The notes under the pieces were generated by a model that saw only the letters and a program-made list of their open reading frames with translations, made no database searches and was not told the DNA's origin. Positions 57,461 through 64,000 of a stretch of DNA of 64,000 nucleotides are shown one piece after another (the first letter of the stretch is position 1; each line of letters opens with the position of its first letter). Origin of the DNA: Bacteroidota bacterium (lineage in GTDB: Bacteria > Bacteroidota > Ignavibacteria > SZUA-365); NCBI GenBank assembly GCA_029907355.1, contig JARYLZ010000008.1:1-64000 (forward strand), written 5' to 3'. The position numbers were made by a program, and so were the translations under genes.

Positions 57461-58208
57461 ACCCCGATCCCCGCAGCAGTGACGGTCCACGAGAATCCGC
57501 GATTTCCAGGAGATCCGCGAAAGTCTCGATCGTGAAATCCGGCTCGTGCGGAATGAGTTCCGCTACGGGGTGAAAGCCGTAGAGTGCTGCACAGCAGCGT
57601 ATCCCCGCCGCTTTTGCGGCGGCGATATCGTACGGCGAGTCTCCGACGACGAGAGCTTCGGATGCCGGTATCGCGGTGCGTGCAAGCGCGGCGATAAAGG
57701 GGCCCGGCGACGGTTTGATCCCCGCCGGCGAGTCGCCGCCGATGATGATCTCGAAATACGGCCGGATACCCAACCCCTGGAGTATGCGTTCAATGAAGTC
57801 GCCCGGTTTGTTCGAGACGACGGCCATGCGGGCTGGCCGAAGGAGTGGGAGCGTTTCCGCAACGCCGGGGTAGAGAACGGTCCGATCGAGAAGCCGCTTT
57901 CCGTATTCATCCGAGAACGCTTCTACTGCCTCGTCTCCCGATACGCTTTCCACACCAACCGCGGAGGTAGGGAAACTCCCAGCTATTGTGGCTGGGAATT
58001 CCGGCCCCGATACGCTTTCCACACCAACCGCGGAGAGCGCCTGGGTCACGAAGCTGCGTATTCCCCGCCCGACGAAGGAAAGAATACGCCCCTCATCCAG
58101 CGGCGGGATTCCGTACCGCACGAGCATGCCGTTGAGCGCCGCTGCGATGTCCGATCTCGAGTCGATGAGCGTCCCGTCGAGATCGAAAAGGAGAAGTCTT
58201 ATCGCCAT
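57453..58208 (-). CDS. gph: HAD-family phosphoglycolate phosphatase-like protein with in-frame insertion
   Basis: Phosphoglycolate phosphatases clear 2-phosphoglycolate made by DNA repair or oxygenation. The ATG at 58208 (MAIRLLLFDLDGTLIDS) opens directly on the HAD motif I DLDGT; a GTG start at 58247 is an alternative. FVGRGIRSFVTQAL is the cap helix region; VVSNKPGDFIERILQGLG is motif II, and GDSPYDIAAAKAAGIR is motif IV. The protein is 251 aa, about 23 longer than usual, because SAVGVESVSG occurs twice, around PEFPATIAGSFPT, in the cap domain. Without the extra 69 bp it would be 228 aa, a standard length. The reading frame is kept, so activity may survive. Confidence 0.88.
   Translation of the reverse strand: MAIRLLLFDLDGTLIDSRSDIAAALNGMLVRYGIPPLDEGRILSFVGRGIRSFVTQALSAVGVESVSGPEFPATIAGSFPTSAVGVESVSGDEAVEAFSDEYGKRLLDRTVLYPGVAETLPLLRPARMAVVSNKPGDFIERILQGLGIRPYFEIIIGGDSPAGIKPSPGPFIAALARTAIPASEALVVGDSPYDIAAAKAAGIRCCAALYGFHPVAELIPHEPDFTIETFADLLEIADSRGPSLLRGSGFS
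57937..58035. repeat. 30-bp direct repeat flanking a palindrome, inside gph
   Basis: CCCGATACGCTTTCCACACC and the following ten bases occur identically at 57937-57966 and 58006-58035. The 39-bp spacer holds an imperfect palindrome, GGAAACTCCCAGC - TATTGTG - GCTGGGAATTCC. The period is 69 bp, a multiple of three. Confidence 0.9.
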
Positions 58209-58657
58209 TGCGTCATTCGGTTCATCTTCCGCACGGGAATTGGACACGATCTCTCTGAGGCTCCCGGCGGGTCGGGGAACATACGAACACCGCCGGGAAA
58301 AATCGACCGGGGGCGAAAATCACGTACCATCTCATCGCATGCAGGAACGGGCAGGCGTACACGAGGGGCGAAGCGGTACCAGGATATGACCGTCGATTTC
58401 GGTACAGAGGTCATGTACAATGCAGCGGGGAGGAACAATTCCACGTATCCGGCGGAACTTTTCGGATACCGCTCCCGCCCGACGATGGAGAATGTTCTTT
58501 CCCCTGGATGGGGATTCGATTTCCCCTGGGGTCTCATCGACGGCTTTACGCATGCGTGGCGGTATCGATCCTCATGAGCGGAGCCGCTTCATTCCGTATT
58601 TCCCTTGATTCACCGCAACATCTTTCGTAGATTTGATTCCCGCACCGTGTGGCGGAT
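58209..58657. other. Intergenic region before the tRNA genes, no gene seen
   Basis: Overlapping short ORFs on both strands are not protein-like. The right end carries the tRNA promoter. The left end would hold the gph promoter, which I could not define. Confidence 0.5.
58605..58635 (+). promoter_or_regulatory. Bacteroidota-type promoter for the tRNA pair
   Basis: TTG at 58605-58607, a 20-nt spacer and an exact TAGATTTG at 58628-58635, ending 22 bp before tRNA-Lys. This is the best match to the TTG/TAnnTTTG consensus in the window. Confidence 0.65.
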
Positions 58658-58729
58658 GGGGCTGTAGCTCAGTGGTAGAGCATCTGCCTTTTAAGCAGAG
58701 GGTCGATGGTTCGATCCCATCCAGCCTCA
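58658..58729 (+). tRNA. tRNA-Lys (anticodon TTT)
   Basis: GGGGCTG pairs with CAGCCTC in the acceptor stem (one G-T). The D arm is GCTC AGTGGTA GAGC, the anticodon arm TCTGC CTTTTAA GCAGA reads TTT, and the T arm is GATGG TTCGATC CCATC. A is the discriminator; CCA is not encoded. Confidence 0.96.
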
Positions 58730-58739
58730 CGGAAATGAC

Positions 58740-58823
58740 GCGGAAGTGGTGAAATTGGCAGACACACCATCTTGAGGGGGTGGCGCTCGAAAGAGCATGC
58801 GGGTTCAAGTCCCGCCTTCCGCA
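58740..58823 (+). tRNA. tRNA-Leu (anticodon GAG)
   Basis: GCGGAAG pairs with CTTCCGC in the acceptor stem. The anticodon stem CCATC/GGTGG holds the loop TTGAGGG (anticodon GAG), a long class II variable arm follows (CGCTCGAAAGAGC), and the T arm is GCGGG TTCAAGT CCCGC. CCA is not encoded. It lies 10 bp after tRNA-Lys. Confidence 0.95.
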
Positions 58824-58826
58824 CGC

Positions 58827-58857
58827 GAGAATGCCGATGCTGAGCATCGGCATTCTC
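58827..58857. terminator. Perfect 14-bp inverted repeat after the tRNA pair
   Basis: GAGAATGCCGATGC and GCATCGGCATTCTC pair fully around a 3-nt TGA loop, 3 bp after tRNA-Leu. The downstream CATTATCC is only weakly T-rich. It most likely ends the tRNA transcript or directs 3' processing. Confidence 0.6.
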
Positions 58858-59006
58858 ATTATCCGATTGAACGACCGTGGACCTCCAGGGAAGACGCGTG
58901 AAAGCCGAAGTGCAAGATGGGGCGATACGCATGGGGAAGTCCCGTCGATGCTCGACCGAACCGAACGACACTCTCGCTCATACACCATCACAACGTTCCC
59001 CGACTC

Positions 59007-59819
59007 ATGAAACGCAAGAGAAAACCGCCCTCTCTCTTCACGCTTTTTCTCCGATCTCTTCCCCCTGCTTTGATTTTCGTGATTTCGTTCCCTCTCGCGG
59101 CGCAGGAAAACCCCGAAGCGAGGAAACTCTATCAGGAAGGGAACAGGAAATTCAACGACGGTCTTTTCGAGGATGCCGTTCGGAAATACGACCAGGCATT
59201 GGGCATCGAGAGGCACTATGCCATTTACTACCAGCGCGGCCTCGCACTGCGGAAAGCGGAGCGTCACGCCGCCTCGTTGGAATCCTTCCGGGAAGCGGTG
59301 TCCCTGCATCGGGATTTCGCTCTCGGGTGGTACGGCATGGCAACCGCCTTCGCCGTGCTCGGCCGTCATGACAGTGCTGTTTCCGCCTATGAGAAAGCCC
59401 TCGCGTTGGACCCTCGACTCGAGCCGGCGCGGAAAGGACTGACCGCTGCACGCACCATGCAAGCCCTTGCCCTGATCGATAGCGGCGACGCGCGCAGTGC
59501 AGCGGAAACAGCGCGCAAAGCCTGCGGTGCCGACAGCACGTTTCCCCAGGCGCACCTCGTCCTCGCCCGGGCACTCGGCCGCCTCGGCGACGTCGAAGGC
59601 TCGGTGCGGGAAGCGGAGTACGTGATCAGGAACCACCCGGCGTTCGCCCGGGATGCCTGGTACGAATTGGGTTTGACATACGAAGCGGCAGGCGACCTCG
59701 AGGGAGCCGCACGGGCGTTCACGGAAGCGTTGAACTCACCTCGTGTCGGGGAAAACGCAAACCGCAGACTTCGGAGAATCGATTCCCTGCGGAACACGCC
59801 GAAGCGGGAAAGCGAGTGA
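59007..59819 (+). CDS. Secreted tetratricopeptide-repeat protein
   Basis: The preferred ATG at 59007 (MKRKRKPPSLFTLF) starts a signal peptide (FPLAAQENPEA) and gives 270 aa; the listed start at 58917 lies nearer the tRNAs and adds an unlikely tail. The mature part is six or so TPR units: ARKLYQEGNRKFNDGLFEDA, YQRGLALRKAERHAASLESF, YGMATAFAVLGRHDSAVSAY and later LGLTYEAAGDLEGAARAF. TPR proteins bind other proteins; envelope assembly is a common role. There is no neighbour on the same strand except the tRNAs, so the partner cannot be guessed. Confidence 0.85.
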   Translation: MKRKRKPPSLFTLFLRSLPPALIFVISFPLAAQENPEARKLYQEGNRKFNDGLFEDAVRKYDQALGIERHYAIYYQRGLALRKAERHAASLESFREAVSLHRDFALGWYGMATAFAVLGRHDSAVSAYEKALALDPRLEPARKGLTAARTMQALALIDSGDARSAAETARKACGADSTFPQAHLVLARALGRLGDVEGSVREAEYVIRNHPAFARDAWYELGLTYEAAGDLEGAARAFTEALNSPRVGENANRRLRRIDSLRNTPKRESE

Positions 59820-59927
59820 GCCGACCCGACTTTGCGGACAGGCACGAGGGGGAATGAACTTCAACTTCAGGACGGCATGGGCTGTCCGAGAGCCGGGTGT
59901 TCAGGGCGGGAACCTATCACCGAACTT

Positions 59928-62144
59928 TCAACGATCGAAGGGCCTGACCTCCAGAACAAAAAGGAAATGGCGGATCGGCGAGAGGTTGCCGACGATCTCC
60001 GTATAAGCGTACTGGAAGACGTTGTTGACGATGAATGTTGCACCGGCAGGGATTCCGAGGCGCGAGAAATCCCATCCCACCCGGAGATCGGTCACGTACA
60101 CCGGCACACGCTGGTCGGCGTTCCTCACGACGAGGCCGAGTTCGCGGTCGATTTCTTCCATTTTCCCCACATAGCGAAAATCGGCGCCGATCGAACCGTC
60201 GATGATGCGCAGGTCCCCCGAAGCGGTAAACAGGTGTCTCGAACGGTATTTCATGATGGTGCCGCGGGTGAGATCTTGGGGGTCCATGTACGTGTACCCC
60301 GCTGCCAATACACAACACCCGTCGGCAGGCGCGGCGCGTAGGCAGATTTCGACCCCTTGAATTCTGGCACGGGTGATGTTAGCGAAGGTGATTCTCCCGT
60401 CTGCGGGGTCGAGAAGGGGTTCGACGAGATTGGTGTACTCGTTGCGGAACACGGCCGCGTCCAACGAAACCGCCCATAGCAGATCCTGCTTGACGCCGAT
60501 CTCGTACGACGTGCTCCGTTCCGAGAGGAGGTTCGGGTTCGGTTTCGTACTCAGGCCCGCCCCGCTGGCGGCCGCGAACCGTTCCGCGACGGAGGGTGCG
60601 CGGAATCCCGTGCCGTACGAAGCCCGGATGACGGTTCCCTCCGCGGCTTTCCACGCGAGGCCGAGTCGAGGGTTGAGACGGTTGTCGGAACGTGTCGTGT
60701 CCACTTTCGTCCAGTCGAAGCGCAGGCCGAGCGAGAGGGAAAGCCGTTCGTGCACCCGGAAATCCTCCTGCCCATACACGGCGCACGAAACCCCGGAACG
60801 GTCGCCGAACGTCGTCGACGCGACGGTCGTGTACGAGGCGTCGATGCCTCCGACGAGCATGTGCCGCTCGGTCGGAGCGAACGTCCCCTGCCACTCCGCC
60901 CCGTACACGACCGCCGTGGATTGCGTTCTGTCAGCAGGGTGGGTCGTGTAATCGGCCGTATCGCTGTGCGTGTCGAAAGCCGTCCGGTACACCGACGCGC
61001 GTGCCGTGTATGCGAATACCGGACTGACGACCCTGCGGTAACGCGCGGTTCCCTGTGCCTTCGTCGAATGGATCTGCTCGCTCAAGTCCGCATCCTCCGG
61101 CTGTTCGAGAGCGTGCTCGAGGTTTCTCCAGTACAGCCAATTGCCTCGGTCGTCGGATGCTATGTGAAGCGATACCGAGAGGTTCCTGTCCCCATCCGGT
61201 CTGTATTGGCCGGATGCGCTCGCGTTCCACTTGAAAAAGTCGTCGTTCTGGCGGTACCCCTCGTTCGTGCGAGCACCTGCCGCGAGCGTCCATGCAAACG
61301 CACCGGATGCGTTTCCGAGGACGGCGTCCATCCCTCCGAACCACCGCGGGCCGCCTCCCCACCATACCCACTGGTCGTAGCGCGGTTTGCCGTAACACCC
61401 CCCATATGTGCGCACATCGGCGAGCGGACCGGTGGGCACGTGCGTGATGACGTTGATGACGCCGCCGAGGGCACTGGAGCCATAGAGCGCAGAGGCTGCG
61501 CCTTTCACGACCTCGATGCGGTCCACGAGGAACATGGGAACGGCATCGTACTTGATCTCGTTCGCATCTCCCGCGAGGAGGGGAACCCCGTCGAGTAAAA
61601 GCAGTACGCGCGAACCGAGTGCGCGCGCGTACCCGCTCGACCCTCTGATATTGACCTGTGACTCCGTCAAGTTCACGCCGGGGACGTTCCGAAGAGCCTG
61701 GTCGATGGATGTGATGGCTCGGTCCCGGATTTCGCGAGCCGTGCTCACGGAAACGCTTACCGGCACTTCTTCGTAGCTCTGGGCGTGCTTCCCAGCCGTC
61801 ACGATGACCTCGTTCGTCTCGATCGGCTTTTGCGAGAGCACCGCATCTGCGGTCGCGACGGAATCCGCTCCTACGCGAACGAGGACTTCTTTTTTCTCAT
61901 ACCCCATCATCGAGAAATGGACGACATGGAGCCCCGCCTTCACCTTCCTGAGCCGGTAACGACCGTCCGCATCCGTCACAGCGCCGAGAACCGTGCCCGT
62001 GATGCGAACGGTCGCCCCGACAAGGGGTTTCCCGCCGGCTTCCGTCACTCGTCCCTCGATGCCGCCCGTTTGCGCTCGGAGTACGGCGGGTACCGCCGTG
62101 GCCGTGAGAAGGAGGAGGGTGACGGCGACAACGACGTTTCTCAT
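59928..62144 (-). CDS. TonB-dependent outer-membrane receptor
   Basis: This 738-aa receptor takes up a bulky nutrient across the outer membrane using TonB energy. A signal peptide (AVPAVLRAQ) is followed by a carboxypeptidase-like beta-sandwich (GGIEGRVTEAGGKPLVGATV, about residues 27-110) as usual in Bacteroidota. The plug domain has SIDQALRNVPGVNLTESQVN, RGSSGYARALGSRVLLLLDG and VEVVKGAASALYGSSALGGVI-type signatures near 150-230, and then comes a 22-strand barrel ending LFVLEVRPFDR. Because the same operon encodes cobalamin adenosyltransferase, a corrinoid substrate (BtuB-like) is plausible but unproven. SD GAGGA precedes the ATG. Confidence 0.9.
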   Translation of the reverse strand: MRNVVVAVTLLLLTATAVPAVLRAQTGGIEGRVTEAGGKPLVGATVRITGTVLGAVTDADGRYRLRKVKAGLHVVHFSMMGYEKKEVLVRVGADSVATADAVLSQKPIETNEVIVTAGKHAQSYEEVPVSVSVSTAREIRDRAITSIDQALRNVPGVNLTESQVNIRGSSGYARALGSRVLLLLDGVPLLAGDANEIKYDAVPMFLVDRIEVVKGAASALYGSSALGGVINVITHVPTGPLADVRTYGGCYGKPRYDQWVWWGGGPRWFGGMDAVLGNASGAFAWTLAAGARTNEGYRQNDDFFKWNASASGQYRPDGDRNLSVSLHIASDDRGNWLYWRNLEHALEQPEDADLSEQIHSTKAQGTARYRRVVSPVFAYTARASVYRTAFDTHSDTADYTTHPADRTQSTAVVYGAEWQGTFAPTERHMLVGGIDASYTTVASTTFGDRSGVSCAVYGQEDFRVHERLSLSLGLRFDWTKVDTTRSDNRLNPRLGLAWKAAEGTVIRASYGTGFRAPSVAERFAAASGAGLSTKPNPNLLSERSTSYEIGVKQDLLWAVSLDAAVFRNEYTNLVEPLLDPADGRITFANITRARIQGVEICLRAAPADGCCVLAAGYTYMDPQDLTRGTIMKYRSRHLFTASGDLRIIDGSIGADFRYVGKMEEIDRELGLVVRNADQRVPVYVTDLRVGWDFSRLGIPAGATFIVNNVFQYAYTEIVGNLSPIRHFLFVLEVRPFDR

Positions 62145-62156
62145 GCGACGTCCTCA

Positions 62157-62771
62157 TTACGAGTGACACGGTCGCGCAGCCAGCCGGATTTCGTGCAAGA
62201 GTTTTTCCTGGTTCCGGTTGTCGTGCACGAAATCGATTTCTCCCACGTCGATGGTGATCAGCTTGCCCGGATACCGGGCGACCCACTCTTCGTAGAGCGT
62301 GTTCAACTGCTCCAGATACGCACGGGGAAGATCCCGCTCGAACGGCCTGCCGCGGAGGGCGATCTGTTTTTGGAGGGTGTCGACATCGGCGCGGAGATAC
62401 ACGAGCAGGTCGGGCAGGCGCAGGTATGGGATCATGACGTCGTAGAGCGCGCGGTAGTTCCGGTAGTCCCGTTCATCCATTTTGCCCGTCGCAAAAAGGT
62501 TCTTCGCGAAAATCTCCGCGTCCTCGTAAATCGAGCGGTCCTGGACGGCATCCCCTTTCCACTCGGTAATCCTCTTGTGCGTGATGAACCGGCGGCTGAG
62601 GAAATACACCTGGAGGTGGAATGACCACCGCGCCATGTCCGCGTAGAAGTCCTCGAGGTACGGGTTGTCGTCCACCGACTCGAAATGCGGCTGCCAACCG
62701 AAGGCCTGGTGAAGGAGCAAGGTCAGGGTGGACTTCCCCGACCCGATATTCCCTGCGATCGTTACGAGCAT
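62157..62771 (-). CDS. Deoxynucleoside kinase (dAdo/dGuo kinase type)
   Basis: This kinase salvages deoxynucleosides to monophosphates. The 204-aa protein has the P-loop AGNIGSGKSTL at the N-terminus, the substrate glutamate region FESVDDNPYLEDFYAD, the QDRSIYEDAEIFAKN motif with the DRS arginine, and the lid LRGRPFERDLPRAYLEQLN. This set defines the deoxynucleoside kinase family common in Bacteroidota and Firmicutes. It starts 7 bp after the adenosyltransferase stop and ends 12 bp before the TonB receptor, so it is part of that operon. Adenosylcobalamin-dependent ribonucleotide reduction could link it to cobalamin, but no reductase gene is seen here. Confidence 0.92.
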   Translation of the reverse strand: MLVTIAGNIGSGKSTLTLLLHQAFGWQPHFESVDDNPYLEDFYADMARWSFHLQVYFLSRRFITHKRITEWKGDAVQDRSIYEDAEIFAKNLFATGKMDERDYRNYRALYDVMIPYLRLPDLLVYLRADVDTLQKQIALRGRPFERDLPRAYLEQLNTLYEEWVARYPGKLITIDVGEIDFVHDNRNQEKLLHEIRLAARPCHS

Positions 62772-62778
62772 CGTGTTC

Positions 62779-63318
62779 TCACGGATCGTTCCTCACGCGG
62801 GGGACGCCGCCGGCCCGGTCGCCGTACCGCGCGAGCAGGAAGAGGAAATCCGAAAGCCGGTTGAGATAACGAATGGTCTCGGGATCGATTTTTTCCCGTT
62901 CCGCGAGGCCGACGACGGCGCGTTCGGTGCGCCGGCACACGACACGACACAGATGAATGCGGGCGGCCGTTTCCGATCCGCCCGGGACGATGAATGTCCT
63001 CAGAGGCTCCAGAAGGGGTTCGATCGTATCCATCTCCCGCTCGAGACGTTCGGTCCGTGCTCGTTCAAGGCGGGGGACAGTGCCCCTCTTCCCCGGTGCT
63101 GCGGCGAGATGCGCTCCGAGAGCGAAGAGGTCCTCCTGGACGGAGCCGAGCATCGCATCGATTTCCTCGATGGGCGGGACGGCCCGCGCAAACCCGATGA
63201 ACGCATTCAACTCGTCGACCGCCCCGCACGCTTCGATCCGTGCGGAGGCCTTCGAGACGCGCCCCCCGCCGAACAACGACGTCATGCCGTCATCGCCGGT
63301 TTTCGTGGAGACGCGCAC
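62779..63318 (-). CDS. pduO: Cob(I)alamin adenosyltransferase, PduO/MMAB type
   Basis: This enzyme makes adenosylcobalamin from cob(I)alamin and ATP. The 179-aa protein has the N-terminal ATP loop STKTGDDGMTSLFGGGRVSK, ACGAVDELNAFIGFAR, the C-terminal FIVPGGSETAARIHLCRVVCRRTER and the RYLNRLSDFLFLLAR signature, all diagnostic of the PduO-type trimeric enzyme. It does not resemble CobA or EutT. It lies between the MauE-like gene (6 bp) and the deoxynucleoside kinase gene (7 bp). With the TonB receptor it points to use of scavenged corrinoids. Confidence 0.95.
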   Translation of the reverse strand: MRVSTKTGDDGMTSLFGGGRVSKASARIEACGAVDELNAFIGFARAVPPIEEIDAMLGSVQEDLFALGAHLAAAPGKRGTVPRLERARTERLEREMDTIEPLLEPLRTFIVPGGSETAARIHLCRVVCRRTERAVVGLAEREKIDPETIRYLNRLSDFLFLLARYGDRAGGVPRVRNDP

Positions 63319-63324
63319 GACCTT

Positions 63325-64000
63325 TCACTCCTTCCGCTCCCGCGCCTGGAGAACCCGGGCAACCTCGCGTTTCGCCTCGCCGGGTGTCGGGATTTTCAAC
63401 CATACGACTTCGATCCGCCCGTCCCGGAGAACGAAGGCGCGGGGAAGAGTGCGATACAGGGTTCGCGCGAAACGCGGCTCGATCGCCGCGACGGGAAATG
63501 CACACCCATACCGGAACATCACCTCGGAAGCCGCCGCCGTGTTCTCCACGACGAGGCCGATGGTCGACGGAATTTCGTTTTGCTGAGCGGCGGTATTCAT
63601 CATCGTCACATCGGATTGGATCGTCGGGGATTTTGCGGAGAAGAGAAAGACGAGGTGCACACCCCGGTAGAGATTCCGACTCAATCCTTCGACAGGCCAG
63701 GAAGCAATCGTTTTCCCAACCCGGAGTTCGGTGACGAGGGAATCGACGGGCAAACGGTACGCGGTCGCCGCGGTCAGCGCGGCGAGTCCCCCGAAACCGA
63801 CCACGATGATTCCCTTCCACAACGTGCCGCGCGATCGGCGTCCCCACAGAACCATCGTGGAGAAAATCACCGCGGCCATCATGAGCACGTCCTCTATGAT
63901 GACCTGTTCGAAAGACCGGTGGATGTTCGTCCCGAAACACCCGCACCCTTCCAAGTTCAAGTTCAATTCCCCGTACACCGTAACCCCGATGAAGAAGACG
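63325..64000 (-). CDS. MauE/DoxX-like membrane protein with C-terminal thioredoxin-like part (5' end outside window)
   Basis: The ORF is listed from a GTG at 63978, but the frame stays open to the window edge (FFIGVTVYGELN), so the N-terminus is missing. The visible part begins with a membrane helix and the motif LEGCGCFGTN, the CxCFG signature of the MauE/DoxX redox-associated membrane family, then two more helices, then about 140 soluble residues (EIPSTIGLVVENTAAASEVM, RTLPRAFVLRDGRIEVVWLK) of thioredoxin-like look without a visible CxxC. Such proteins are thought to help with disulfide or methylamine-dehydrogenase maturation. It leads the cobalamin operon as far as the window shows. Confidence 0.75.
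   Translation of the reverse strand, partial: VFFIGVTVYGELNLNLEGCGCFGTNIHRSFEQVIIEDVLMMAAVIFSTMVLWGRRSRGTLWKGIIVVGFGGLAALTAATAYRLPVDSLVTELRVGKTIASWPVEGLSRNLYRGVHLVFLFSAKSPTIQSDVTMMNTAAQQNEIPSTIGLVVENTAAASEVMFRYGCAFPVAAIEPRFARTLYRTLPRAFVLRDGRIEVVWLKIPTPGEAKREVARVLQARERKE

Noticed and set aside
57937-58035. Two 30-bp repeats as a minimal CRISPR array
   Set aside because: Only two copies, located inside a coding gene in frame, with a palindromic spacer and no cas genes in the window.
58658-58857. tRNA genes as an integration site of a mobile element
   Set aside because: No integrase, no second copy of a tRNA 3' end and no phage genes were seen nearby.

Overview
This window is 64 kb of GC-rich DNA (roughly 60 percent by eye) with tightly packed genes, almost all in long same-strand runs with 4-base start/stop overlaps. 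Several features point to the FCB group (Bacteroidota, Chlorobiota, Ignavibacteria or Kapabacteria relatives). A PorU sortase and a PorV-type barrel, core parts of the type IX secretion system (T9SS), lie side by side. Several secreted proteins end in a T9SS/FlgD-like sorting domain. A bacteroidete-type GlmU-like enzyme is present. Several leaders carry the TTG/TAnnTTTG promoter typical of this group. No photosynthesis genes, phage, transposase or CRISPR were seen. The exact lineage is inferred, not proven.

Region 1 (1-8.4 kb): the 3' part of a large outer-membrane protein, the ribosome-assembly GTPase RsgA, an organophosphate-type MFS transporter, an orphan P-loop kinase-like protein, a gap holding a 5S-rRNA-like sequence, a three-gene cell-wall-sugar salvage operon (AmgK-like kinase, stand-alone RapZ C-terminal domain, MurU-like uridylyltransferase), and a membrane methyltransferase. 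Region 2 (8.8-11.6 kb): a fused ADP-forming acyl-CoA synthetase/GNAT protein acetyltransferase.

Region 3 (11.9-28.3 kb, minus strand): one co-directional run. Three T9SS-type secreted proteins (two with YCF48/HCF136-like repeats, one glycine-rich) are followed, 4 bp downstream, by a five-gene cluster that looks like a synthase-dependent exopolysaccharide machine: a membrane-anchored DUF2334 deacetylase plus TIM-barrel protein (PgaB-like in design), a PgaC-like processive glycosyltransferase, an outer-membrane barrel with an acidic insert, a membrane acyltransferase and a GT-C glycosyltransferase. This is the strongest candidate for an undescribed system.

Region 4 (28.8-35.8 kb, plus strand): an APC amino-acid permease and a complete sufBCDSU iron-sulfur assembly operon. 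Region 5 (35.9-56.8 kb, minus strand): a very long co-directional run comprising a GAF-type methionine sulfoxide reductase, a flippase, PorU, PorV, an M6-like protein whose zinc motif is missing, a gluzincin/PD40/beta-barrel fusion, a CHASE2 membrane protein with two FecR-like partners, a GlmU-like enzyme and RsmB.

Region 6 (56.9-64 kb): a small outer-membrane protein, a phosphoglycolate-phosphatase-like HAD protein interrupted in frame by a palindrome-bearing duplication, tRNA-Lys(TTT) and tRNA-Leu(GAG) with a perfect inverted repeat after them, a TPR protein, and a minus-strand operon of a MauE/DoxX-like membrane protein, cobalamin adenosyltransferase, deoxynucleoside kinase and TonB-dependent receptor.
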